Positions 1-10,800 of a stretch of DNA of 64,000 nucleotides are shown here, piece by piece; within the stretch, counting starts at the first letter, position 1; the number at the start of each line of letters is the position of its first letter. Source of the DNA: Myoxocephalus aenaeus (taxonomy: Eukaryota > Chordata > Actinopteri > Perciformes > Cottidae); the NCBI GenBank assembly GCA_038501785.1, contig JBAMJR010000097.1, forward strand, positions 799,001 to 863,000. Reading direction: 5' to 3'. The position numbers and the translations under genes are program-made. Under the pieces are notes generated by a model. The model saw nothing but the letters and a program-made list of their open reading frames with translations. It was not told where the DNA came from and ran no database searches.

Positions 1-274
1 TCGGGAAAGACCCTGCATGGCGTGCTGTCCGTAACATTTATTTAGCGCTTAATTTATGGATGTGTTGAAAGCACTCATAATTATATGACAGTGTTATTAG
101 TACACCATACATATCATTATTGTAGAACATGATTAAGGTGGACTCATGATGAGAATACAGAGAATCACACACAATTTCTTTTCACTGCTTCAATTGATTG
201 AATTTCTGATTATGAATAATACATATATACTGACCCGCCCATGCACATATTCAAACTCCCAGTTATATGGTAAT

Positions 275-341
275 CTACACATATATGTATATACACATAT
301 ATAGTACATGATACATACGCACATACAGTACATACTGTATC
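275..341. repeat. TA/CA-rich low-complexity tract
   Basis: Alternating purine-pyrimidine sequence (acatatatgtatatacacat and similar). No unit is conserved enough to count. Confidence 0.6.
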
Positions 342-1173
342 CTCATAAGTATATATTATTTTGTATACTACTGCCAGCAGGCACATTTAAATAAATATAA
401 TCTGATTGATTTGGGTGATGAAGCACTTAAAAGGTAATCTTTTTTGCCAAATATTAGTTATTTTTGCACAGATAGAACTTTATTTGTATTCTTCTAACAA
501 AGTGATTGCACATGTTATTAGTTTTTGTCTGATGGAGCAATCTGGTTTACTTGAAAGGGATTTCAATTTTCTATATTCTATTATTTTAAAAAGCACGGAT
601 GGAGGAGTCACAAAAAGTTGGACCATTTTGTTACAATTTTGTTGTGGCGGTGGGGTCCGAACATTTTTCTTCCTCGAAAGTGGGGCGTGACCACTGAGTT
701 AGGCGAACATGAAAGTTATCATACATTATGTATTGCGAAATGTATTTTGTTTACTTTAGAACAGGAATGGCTGAGAAGATTGCCGTAACATGAGCTGTTA
801 ATCACCTGTCACATAAATATCTTGAAATGTGACCGAACGAGTCATAAATGTCACCTGTACGCACAATGCACAATGCACAATGCACAACTCACAATGAAGA
901 TGGGCGTTGAGAACATGCTCGATTTCCTGGACTGCCTTGCAGTTCAAAGTCAAGTTACACTTTTGGGAGCCACTGATAATTATATTCATAAATATGTCAC
1001 TAACAGAGCTTTGTTTGAGGTGCAGTTAGGTTTAATTGATCTCATCTGCTCATTCTCTAATTGGCATGCTCTTATTGTCTTTCTGCTGCAATATTCTGTT
1101 AGCTATTACTATAAAAACGTTATATCACACATTATTTTAACATAGACATACTGTCTATAATAGCATCATGTTA
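342..1173. other. Intergenic, no gene seen
   Basis: AT-rich apart from a short G-rich patch near 600-690. A 94-codon open frame here has no recognisable protein features or splice context. Bases 1-274 are similar. Confidence 0.6.
861..895. repeat. Heptamer microsatellite (gcacaat)n
   Basis: Five tandem 7-bp units: three exact gcacaat, then gcacaac and tcacaat. Confidence 0.85.
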
Positions 1174-1181
1174 CAATAGAT

Positions 1182-2609
1182 CCGTGTTTTTCAACCTTTT
1201 TTGAGCCGCGGCACATTTTCTACAACCTAAAAAGTTACAAAATGTCACATTGTAGCATAATACAGCATATATGGTAGGTCATTATTGCGCTACCTACTGG
1301 CATGGAAGAGTATTCAGTGTTTCAAGTAAACCAGATTGATAAAGCTATGCAAAAAAGAACTAATATTTAGTTACTACTAAATAGCTTATTGTGGAAAACA
1401 ATAAACTATTGCAAAACAAAACGGAATGAGTGCAGATGAGTGAGCATCACGTTGTATCAGTATTAGTGGCTGCTTTCCTCTACAAATCTTTTAAAACGGG
1501 GTTGTAGATTTGATACGGCTCTCAATTCGTGCTCAATGATGAGAGACACAACAGCAGAAAGCCGACCTCACAAAGATCTCATAGATCGGCTTTTGGCGAA
1601 ATGCCAAGAATCGGCGCATGCGCAAGCGTAACTTGTTAATGGCGGACGGTGAACATTTAAAATCAGCATTTCCTCTTGCGCCACACCTGTAATAAATACC
1701 ACCCCAGTTTGATAAATACTGACTTAAAGGAAACATGGTGTTCATTTATTTTAATGACGACCACAACGTGTGCAGGCTTTTTTCAGGCTTTTTTCCAGAG
1801 CCTCTCTAAGTCAGAAACGTCATTGATGAGCTTCAGGCTGTTTGTCTTGACCTGCAAACACATGAACTGTTAGGCTTTAACAGTGAGAGCTCATATCTTA
1901 AAATACTGATAGCTTCAGCAGCAAATCCCATTGTGAAAAGCACGTGACATATTTTTCGCCGCTCTCTCTCCGCTGTGTCTCACCTGTGCAGCGCATCAGG
2001 CGGAACTCCGCGTGCGACACAGAGCAGAGTTGTAGACGCGACCCAGAAATGACATGCTGTGTAGATAAGATCAATAACATACGGCCGTTTAGTTTGTTTA
2101 ATAGCAGAACAAGGTGCAGACCTGTTCTATATTACTGTAGCGACCCTGGGTCAGGAAAGCTACGAGACGTAGATGGCTTATAGGGTTTTTATTCATGGGC
2201 ATAGAACAGGCTACTGTGGGCCGTAGCCTACGCCAAAACAACCGCAAAACCCCGTGAAAGCCTCTCAACCAGCTTCACGTCTGCTCCGGGTCATAGACTC
2301 TGCTCCGAACGGCTCGTAACACAACATCCTCGCTCTCCAATCACAGACACGCTTCACAGCTACCAGCTCATGAGACGTTCACTGACATCCTGAACATAAC
2401 ATTTATAACATAACATTTCCCTCAGTCCGTTACATTACTCTGCCAGCCACTATATTGCAGCTCAGACGCTCAACAATGGAAAATCATTTGCGGCAACTAA
2501 ATAATATTTGTTTGGACCAATTAAGTGAAATTGGACATTTTCCCACGGCACACCTGACGATCTCTCACGGCACACTGGTGTGCCGCGGCACAGTGGTTGA
2601 CAATCACTG
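1182..2609. mobile_element. hAT-like non-autonomous DNA transposon with 8-bp target duplication
   Basis: The ends are imperfect inverted repeats: CCGTGTTTTTCAACC and, further in, GCCGCGGCACA at the left; read inward on the opposite strand, CAGTGATTGTCAACC and GCCGCGGCACA at the right. The flanks carry CAATAGAT at 1174-1181 and again at 2610-2617, the 8-bp duplication typical of hAT insertions. At 1428 bp with no transposase-like frame it is non-autonomous. About 300 bp of it is a later LTR insertion. Confidence 0.8.
2136..2434. mobile_element. Probable solo LTR nested in the hAT element
   Basis: 299 bp beginning TGTAGCGACC and ending GTCCGTTACA, with imperfect terminal TGTAGCG/CGTTACA symmetry. 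It is flanked by TTAC at 2132-2135 and 2435-2438. The TG...CA ends and short target duplication fit an LTR left after recombination, perhaps Gypsy-type. No internal retroviral sequence is present. Confidence 0.6.
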
Positions 2610-2617
2610 CAATAGAT

Positions 2618-3949
2618 CACATTAGAATTCTAAAAAGTCAAATGACAGAAAATGCAGTGAAGCAAGTTCCAAGGAACTAACTTCTGGATCACATGCAGAG
2701 GACAATACCACAGTTACGCTGTTAAAAGTACTGAGGACTCCATTACCATTTGTACTGTAAATACTGAGAAAAATATTCTAAACTAACATTATTTCAAAAC
2801 AGAAGGTACAGTGTGTTTTACAAGGAAAAGAAAGGAAGGAGAGAGAAGAGAACAGTACCGTGGAATGATCAAACTATTTAAATTGATGAGAAAATACAAT
2901 GCTATATCAGGCCTTGTAATCAAAATTAATAGGAAAAATTGTATGACAATATGCTATATAAAATCCCCAAATCAGAGTCAGAGCACAAAGCCTTCTACTC
3001 GGTGTAGCCTTAAGTTTCCTGATCAGAGGTTATAGAAGTGATAACTGAACTTCAAACTTCTATAACCAGGGAAATAAGTCATGTAAGGTGTAAGACATGG
3101 ATACCTTAAGGCGTTTTGAAGCTTTGTTACACCCTGTTCAAAAATAATTTATAAACCAGGTGAAGATTTATGACGAGTGACAAGTGGTGGAGCCTTGTGA
3201 TTCGCTCCCTTTCAGTAGGTCTTCACTGCAACAACCACTTTGTTCATAGCCAGAAACAGCCCAGTGTGTCAAGACACAAAGTCACAACTCGTGTACGCAT
3301 AAAAGCACCACAGGGTCCCCAAAAGTGCCTATTATTTCATCTTTGATCTGCCATTTACTGTATTGCTCTCATGCAAATAATCATATATTTGTGTATCCTC
3401 ATTAAACAAAGCTCAAGCCAAGAAATGAAAAGTAAAGTCCTGGAAAAAAGAAAGTTAATAATGTGGAATGCGGCCTAACGGGTTGAACAACTGTGCACAG
3501 AAATGCTGGAGAGAAAGTCATTTTGTGTGCATGTGTTTGCACAGGTACATATGTGTTGTTTTAGTTCTACTGTTTGTGTCATATGTCATGTGTCATCCAC
3601 TGGTGTGGTTCCATTTTTGGCATTCTAGCAGTACTAAGCCTCCAGCATTTCCAGTAATGAGTCATCTTGGTGTGGCCCAAAGTGGCAGAGACAGAAACAG
3701 AATCTCTGTCCTTCCATTTCACCTGCTTTTAAATTTATTTATTTTTACTTTTTGGAGTGGGATCTGTCCCTTTAAGCATTGGGCAAAAAGAAGGAGAACA
3801 CAGGGCAGGTTACAAGTCTACTGCAGAGTTATATCGACATTTTAGACAAATAACCTTCATTTAAAATAAATTAGGCACATGTATCTGTACATACTCTAAG
3901 TACGAGGAAAACACCGGAACCTTTTGATTGACATTTTGAGTTCATCTAT
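2618..3949. other. Intergenic, no gene seen
   Basis: AT-rich sequence with short open frames, the longest 125 codons at 3468-3845. None shows family motifs or convincing coding character. Confidence 0.6.
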
Positions 3950-4090
3950 CTTACTATAAAGCCAGGTCTCTCTGTCTCTCTGTATGTGTGTATGTGGGTA
4001 TGTCCTGAGCATATTTTGAAAACCGAGCCGGTCACACTCCCAACCCCTGGGCATCTGATACCAACGCACAGAAGCACCATTTAGCATCTA
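3950..4090. mobile_element. Possible Helitron-like or other repeat fragment
   Basis: tcttactataaagccaggtc is followed by a tctctctgtctctctgtatg run and then non-repetitive sequence. The layout resembles the 5' end of some fish Helitron-type elements, but no 3' hairpin and CTRR end was found. Weak call. Confidence 0.25.
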
Positions 4091-4320
4091 TCACGTGTGT
4101 CGTCAGCTAGCTAGCTGCTAGTCACTTTGAGATTCCCAACGTCACAGACTACGTCCATGTGTTATACATGTCTATGTATGATTTGGGAGAGAGTATGTGT
4201 CGCAAACCCGTCCATCTGATATACTTTACACTCGCCAAGTGTATTTCTGGAGAATCAAGGACATGCATTGTGGAACTTAATGCAATTTGAACACATGACA
4301 TGGTCAATATTAATGGACTT

Positions 4321-4424
4321 TGAATGAACCAAAGTGAAAGCGCTCTGTGCGGCAGCGGTGGCAGAGTTTTAGGTCTCTGCGAACTGAGTCCAGTATGTCG
4401 TCCGCTCATTGCCTGCAGTTCACT
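4321..4424. repeat. 104-bp repeat, copy 1
   Basis: Nearly identical to 5071-5174 (five to six mismatches by eye, no gaps). The shared block runs from (g/a)aatgaacc to gcctgcagttcact. The flanks are unrelated beyond a few bases. Probably part of a dispersed repeat. Confidence 0.8.
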
Positions 4425-4893
4425 TTTGCTGCTAAATGCTAAATGCTAAATATGATAACATTACAACCAAACTTTTCCTCAGCTCCCTGGATTCAATGAG
4501 CGATGAGCGGTTCTTGACAACGCTGCTCGAAATTGTCCCTCTACTCCCAACGAGCCTGTGTTCCAAAAAGCCAATGCTCCTTTTGTTTGCAATATCTTTT
4601 CATTTTATTTGTAAGTGTCATAACTAAATTAAAATTGGCTGAATAATTAAGTGGAGAGAATGATATTTGTATCAAAAAATAATAATAATTCTCTGACATC
4701 TCTCTCTCCCTTACACAAGGCGGATAATGGTTTAGTCCAACCCTCTGCTTGTCTTCAAACGCTGCTGTGAGCCGAGTGACTGCTGATGCTGCCTGCATGT
4801 CTTTTTACACAACCAATCATTAACACCCGTACACTAAGTATTCATAGCTAAGATGCTTTTTAAAGCGTTCAATTAATCATTCATCAAATATGT
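4425..4893. other. Intergenic with a short heptamer run
   Basis: Starts with about three copies of gctaaat (4432-4450). Otherwise nothing recognisable. Confidence 0.5.
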
Positions 4894-5070
4894 AGATGGT
4901 GGAAGAAGTCCTGAATTAAAAGTAGTAATATCACAATAAAAAAATACAGGCAAAAATATTATCAGCAAAATGTACTTTTAATTTAACAAAGTAAAATACA
5001 ATGCAGTTTATGTTGTCATAACCATTCTACTATTGGATTAATACAGTTGATGGATTACACGCATGCATTT
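4894..5070. repeat. Possible degenerate teleost interspersed repeat
   Basis: Begins agatggtggaagaagtcctg and contains runs such as taaaagtagtaatatcacaa and caaaatgtact. I associate these with a common fish repeat family, from memory. The copy is eroded, and its end may continue after 5174 (cattttaatgtt). Confidence 0.35.
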
Positions 5071-5174
5071 TAAATGAACCGAAGTGAAAGCGCTCTGTGC
5101 AGCAGCGGGGGCAGAGTTTTAGGTCTCTGTGAACTGAGTCCAGTATGTCGTCCGCTCATTGCCTGCAGTTCACT
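5071..5174. repeat. 104-bp repeat, copy 2
   Basis: Second copy, 750 bp downstream and in the same orientation. It seems to sit inside a different interspersed repeat, since sequence resembling that repeat lies on both sides. Confidence 0.8.
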
Positions 5175-5848
5175 ATTAAGCCATTTTAATGTTAGAAATG
5201 CTTGAGCTTGAGCAAATGTTCATAATGACAATGCTTCATATTGTGTAAGATATGTATTGTATTAATTATTCAGGAGGGAAAGTGTTAAAGTAACTCATAA
5301 CTATCCATAGCTGTCAAGTTGAATTGTCTTCTGAAAAGAAGATCTCTATGCAAATGTGTATCTTTTCTAATTTAATGTTTTGCATTGTTGTTTTACATAC
5401 CGTACCACTTATTTCCCAACTTGTATAATATGTGAACGTAAGTTTCATGTCCTTGAGTTGGACATCTTGTTGCATTTGGTTCTCACTGACGTTCATGATG
5501 TTCTGGTCTGACTGCAGTTTTTGTTTTGAGGAGTGTCTGATACACAACTCGTGCCAAAGTGGAATGCCAAGGTTTTCATTGTTGACTGGCAGGTTCACAC
5601 CGAATCTGACGTCTATTATTTGTCATCAACCGCTGTCATGGTTTTACCTGTCCTAAAGTTAACAGTTCCAAATACTTGAAGTATATAAATGAACAGTGGT
5701 GTGGGGCCAATTAAATAAGTTTATGACAGCTGCTGAACTCAAAAGAAGCAGTGGTATTTATTTACATTAAGTACACCAATACTCCCAAACTAATCACCCT
5801 GGCTGTACCGGAGTTTCCTGTGCCACACGAGCAACATGGCTTTGTCTC
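5175..5848. other. Intergenic, no gene seen
   Basis: No coding or RNA feature recognised. The overlapping open frames on both strands (about 5314-5656) look like chance. Confidence 0.5.
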
Positions 5849-6080
5849 GGCTGTAGCTCAGGGGGATGAGTGATTGTCCCGCAACCACAAGGTAGCCGGC
5901 TCGATCCCCAGTCCATAGCTCCCATGTCGAAGTGTCCCTGAGCAAGACACTGAACCCTCAACTGCTCCCCGGGCGCCTCACAGGGCTGCCCACTGCTCCC
6001 TATCCAGGGATGGGTCAAATGCAGAGAAGAATTTCCCCAAGGGGATTAATAAAGTGCATGTTTCTTTCTTTTTCTTTTTT
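5849..6080 (+). mobile_element. tRNA-derived SINE
   Basis: The head has a box A match (TAGCTCAGGGG, 5854-5864) and a box B match (GGCTCGATCCC, 5898-5908), the internal RNA polymerase III promoter of tRNA-like SINEs. The body contains gtgtccctgagcaagacact, like the conserved central domain of fish V-SINE-type elements. It ends with a pyrimidine-rich simple repeat (6061-6080). Target duplications were not clear. Confidence 0.75.
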
Positions 6081-6146
6081 CAGAATTTACGATTTCTTAG
6101 AGCTACTCTGGAGGCAAGAATGTATGATCAGCTGAGTTTCCTGAGT

Positions 6147-6160
6147 AAAAAAAAAAAAAA
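6147..6160. repeat. A homopolymer tract
   Basis: A run of 14 A, shortly after the SINE. It may be the tail of an old retroposed fragment. Confidence 0.6.
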
Positions 6161-7366
6161 TGCAGCCCAGTAAGAGCAGGGTCCGGCCAATGGTCAGTCT
6201 ATTCACTTCTTAACCTTTCACTTAACAGGCTATTTTTCTAGCGAGATAATTACTTCATGTGTGTGAGTTATAAATTCAGTGGGACTAAATTGCCTTAATA
6301 TTTTTATAATGCATTACTTAATTAATAACTAATTCATGTAGTTATAAGTTGATCAGTACACATGCCCTGTGTATTTTGACCGCAGCTACGTATGCCTGTT
6401 AGCTACAATACTACTTATTTGTTGACCGTACACATTCATAATTGGCATGATCATTATTGAAATCACAAGTTTGTGAGCACTTATTGGGACTTATTTAGAA
6501 AACGACCAAGTTACGCCTTAAAGATACACTTACTGCGCACTAATAGAAAGCTGATTAATGCTCTCCCCCTGAGGAGAAACTGTAATTCACTGATGCAGGG
6601 AATCCTAAAGTAGAATGTCCTTTTGTGTTCAAATGTGTGAATTAACAAAAAGACACACAAAAATGATTCAGGTGTACGGTTGTAATTATGAAGGATGCAT
6701 TTGCATTCACTTTTCTACTTTAATTTGACTTGGCTTTGACCTTGCAAAAAAGGGCACTTTGCAGTTGAATCAGATGCTTCTCAATTCGAAGACAGAAAAC
6801 TCCTGTGAGAAGAAAAAAGGCCTGCAGATCAATCTGACATGTGCTCTTGTCACATATGTAACCTAGAACATTCGGTGACGAAGGTGTGACTGCACCTTTA
6901 GCAGCAAGTCAGCAACAGAAAACCAGCTGCAGTTTTATTAGCCTGCCACTGTGCTCACAGAAGCATTTAAGTGGTAATGCAGCCCAATACACAATGTGTG
7001 CACTAATAACTAATATGTGTATGTTGGAAGAAAATAGACTGGAGGAAGAACAAAAAAGTGGCAGTTGTTCATGTAAAACATTTGTGAAGTGCAAGCCAAT
7101 GTAGACAACTGCTTAATTAAATGTAGTATTTAAATAAATTAAATATAACAGTGACCACAACCTTTCCCTAACCAATAAATAATCACCTAAAAGTTAGTTT
7201 ACTATTATCCATCAGCTTTGACATAAACAACAATAACATAAAGCCTTTTAATTTCTGTGTAATGTTTTGAGCTATGAATGTATCTAATTATATAACTGAG
7301 TGACGAGTTTTTTTACTGAGCATATTTCTGCATGATTCATATCTGAATGATTTGTTTGCTCCACCT
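6161..7366. other. Upstream flank of the giant gene
   Basis: AT-rich, about 1.2 kb before the putative promoter. Regulatory sites are likely in principle, but I cannot support a specific one. Confidence 0.5.
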
Positions 7367-7433
7367 AATATAACCTGCCACCCTTCCAATCGCAATCCTC
7401 ACTCTTCTCTGGCAAGGCAAAGGAGAAAGAGAG
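7367..7433 (+). promoter_or_regulatory. Possible core promoter and non-coding first exon
   Basis: An AATATAA TATA-like box (7367-7373) is followed about 30 bp later by a pyrimidine-rich initiator-like tcactct. A purine-rich stretch then ends at a good donor, GAGAG|GTGAGC (7434). An acceptor-like AG at 7775-7776 would join this exon to the exon carrying the start codon. The order is plausible but rests only on weak motifs; the start site needs transcript data. Confidence 0.3.
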
Positions 7434-7842
7434 GTGAGCTCAACCTGTCGTACTTTTTATTGTTTACGCATTGCTAAAACTGTTAATTGTAGGGAACTTA
7501 AATGAATGATTTCAACTGTAAATATGTTGTTATTGGATGATTAATATGGCATTAATGGTGAGGTCGGCAAAAAAAATAAAAAATTCTTGATATTACTCAT
7601 AATTTCAGTGATGTGTGAGCTTAAATGTGACTTTTGAGCTTATTGAAATTTACTGAAATTTGTCGCATTGGACAGGACTTTTTTTCTTTCAAAACAGACA
7701 TGCAAAGGGGTGCACATGCCTCTGATCACCATTATTTCACATTCTTTCTTGTATTTGTTTTCTTATCAAATGCCAGTTGAATAAATTGAAGCTCACTGAA
7801 GGTGTACGAAATGAAAAGGTGAGCCAAACACTGTTTTCAACC

Positions 7843-7897
7843 ATGGGTGGCCAAAGAACTTCAGCGCAAGTTCTTCTCTTGTCATTTATCGGGGTCG
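7843..7897 (+). CDS. Coding exon E1: start codon and signal peptide core
   Basis: Codons 1-18 plus one base (phase 1 out), donor GTAAGT at 7898. The peptide MGGQRTSAQVLLLSFIGV has the basic start and hydrophobic core of a signal peptide, continued in E2. The ATG is the first in-frame Met after an acceptor-like AG at 7775-7776; the frame is open back to 7777 but without another ATG. An out-of-frame ATG at 7811 opens a 3-codon upstream frame ending in TGA. Confidence 0.8.
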
Positions 7898-10800
7898 GTA
7901 AGTGTCCCCCTCTTGTATTCTATACAAATATTTGGATATGGATCATTTACTTTTTTGTCAGGACACATGTTAAATATATAAACTACAAATGTTTTTATTT
8001 TATTTCCTCAGCATGGATATCAGCATTGGTCTCTTCAAGCGTAAGTCCAGTTGCTTGTCTTTGATTGTAGCACTAAATGTAATACTCAGTTTTATATCTC
8101 TCATCTGTACAAAATATTAAATAAATAAATATGCTTTTCTTTTGTATTTCAGGGAAATACGACATCAGGTACGTAGAAAACGTGTTTATTTATTCTTAAT
8201 TGTGAAATTAAGTATGTAATCAGAGTGTAATCAAACTGTTAATTCTATGTAATAATTTATTTATTTCATTTCGATATATGTAGGGCCAGTGACATCTACA
8301 AACAGGTCAGTATGCACATTTCAAATAAAACTGTTATTTAACGTTAAACTGGATGCGTTCACACAGCACTGTTCACAAGGAATATTATTTCAATAATAAT
8401 TTATTAACGTTCAATGTAATGTTCATTTTTTGTTTCACCATTTTATTTTGTTCTAAAAGCAATGCAAGTGATGGTTTCCAAAAAACCTGCCCAGCAGTAA
8501 ATCCACTAAATGCCAGTCTCAGAGTAAGTCTTTCAGAATTCACATTAGTAGTACATTTACCATGTCCCATAAACTCAAAGGGACCTTACCAATAATATGC
8601 GTAACTTTTGAAAGCCACCACAAAGAAGGGTTGATAAATTACGCCCCCTTGTGTTCACTTGCCAACATTCATCTCTGCTTGACAACCTCCCATGTGTCTG
8701 TGTACTACAAATACATCTATCTGCGTTCCCTCTAGATATCGGCTGCAGTGGACACTCTGGCAGGGGAGCTTTTCTGTAAGAGGGGAAACAATGCAAAGTT
8801 GGACCAAAACCTCAGAGAGATTGTGGAGTCCACTTTAACAGTCCTCTTTGAACTGGTATATACGTTTCCATACTTTTTTTCTTTCTCAAATATTTAACAT
8901 GTATTTTGGTTATTTTGATGTGTTCACTGAGAGATTACAACCTTCAACTCATTCCTTTGGAAGCAAATACCAACCATCTAGTTCCAGAAATAATGTATGG
9001 AGGCAAGAGATTGTTAATTGTTAAGATAGTCTAAATCTAAGAAGAATTATTTTGCAACTGTGGAACTATTACGTAGTTTTCATGGCATCACATTCCACTT
9101 GTTTAAGTGCAAAGACCATATGTAAGAAATGTAAGATTTGGATGGAAATATCAGCATTTTGCATATTTGTCAGTTATTCGTAATTGAACATAAGCCTCCA
9201 TGTGTTTACAATCAAGACTTCCTACATCAAAATATTAACAAGTTTTTTCACATCATAATTACATATGATCGACTTTGCTTGGATTTAGTGTTACGACACA
9301 CCATTTTGAGTTTCTCATGGCTTTTAACATTCAAAAGATGTTGATATAACCAATACAGCTCCAATCACAGGTTGATTTTAATTTTGTTTTATAACAGAGC
9401 ACCAATGAGTCTGGATTCAATGTCCTGGATATATTTGGTGTCCTGGACAGTCTACGCCTGGGTAACCACAGTGACCCAAGATTCATCAGACTGTGGTTCT
9501 CAGTCAAGTTGGCTCCTCTTTTGCCCTATGTTGACGAACATTTCCTGATCCAGCTGAGCAGTCAGAACTTCAGCTGCAGTTCTTTCCAAGAATTGTAAGA
9601 AAATATCTCCTTCCCTGTAAACTTGTTGACATTGTTGTTATTTTTCTTGTCTGATGAGCCATGAGCTCCATTTTTGTTGTTATAAGAGAACAATAATGAT
9701 TTCCATTTTTTTAAGGGTTGAGGCTATGAGCAATAAACTGGAGACATCTCAAAGAATGGAGGGAAAACTAATCTATACACACTTCATTCAACCCTACCTA
9801 TCAAGAAAGAACTTACCAGGTAAAATGATGAGGATATGTGTGAATATGTATATAATATAACGGACAAACAAAGAAGGAATTTCTATTGAAATCAGAATTG
9901 CATGCACAATAACCACTCAGAAACAGATTATTCAAAATGGAATGATAATATGCAACTCACAATTCACCTTGCTTTCATTCAATATGTTTTACCTTTTACC
10001 TTTGATCTTTGATTATCTTAATAAAAAATTCACAGAACCTGGATGCACACAAAATGTGGTCGGAAGTGCAGAGTGGCTGGAAAGAAATCTAGGAAGTTTG
10101 TCAATATTTGCAACTCTTGAGGATCTTAAAAAGATTAACAACAATTTCTCTGCAGTGAGTAATATAATATTCAAAGAATTGAAAATATTACATCATATAA
10201 TATCATATGTTAAGGTTTATATTTCCTTTTATAAAAAGTGAAAAGTGAAAAAGTGGTATGGTGTCCACAGAAATAGGTTGTGGCTGTGCCATATCAAAGA
10301 GAAGAGCAATTCACATATCATCTTGGTTTTTGTCATCAGGTGGCAGTTGTGGACTCCCTCTCACCAAAGCAGAAGGCTGAGCTGATCCTGGATCTAGACA
10401 GCGGCTTTTTGGACAACGAGACCCTCGTAACGAAGGTGTTGACAAACTTGACAGAGTCCACTGATGATGAGCAGTTGGATGAGTTTTTCCAGGCCTTTGG
10501 AGAGATCACCAAGCAGGTGAATGCTTAACTTTAAGAATGCCGTATATTAACACAAAGTTGGCTGGTAAACTGTCCTCTTGGAAGTTGCCCGAGGGTGGAT
10601 GAATTTTTGCAGAATCTAATAAGTGGCTAGGATTTCACTCAAAAGGATACATTTCTGTCATGCTTCTTGAATGAATGGCCACCAAGGATTGTTTGATTGA
10701 TTGATGCCCCTGATGCACTAAAGTACAAAGGCGGGTCACCAAGCTTGCTTTCACTACAATGATTACAGAAACGCAAAATGTCCTCCTGAACTGAAACGTG

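Noticed and set aside
406..690. 94-codon open frame as a gene
   Set aside because: It has low complexity, no recognisable domain, and an alternative start only.
3468..3845. 125-codon open frame as a gene
   Set aside because: The composition looks random, with no family motif, no splice context, and AT-rich repeat-like surroundings.
5849..5915. Functional tRNA gene
   Set aside because: The tRNA-like head continues directly into a SINE body, the boxes are diverged, and no full cloverleaf was evident.
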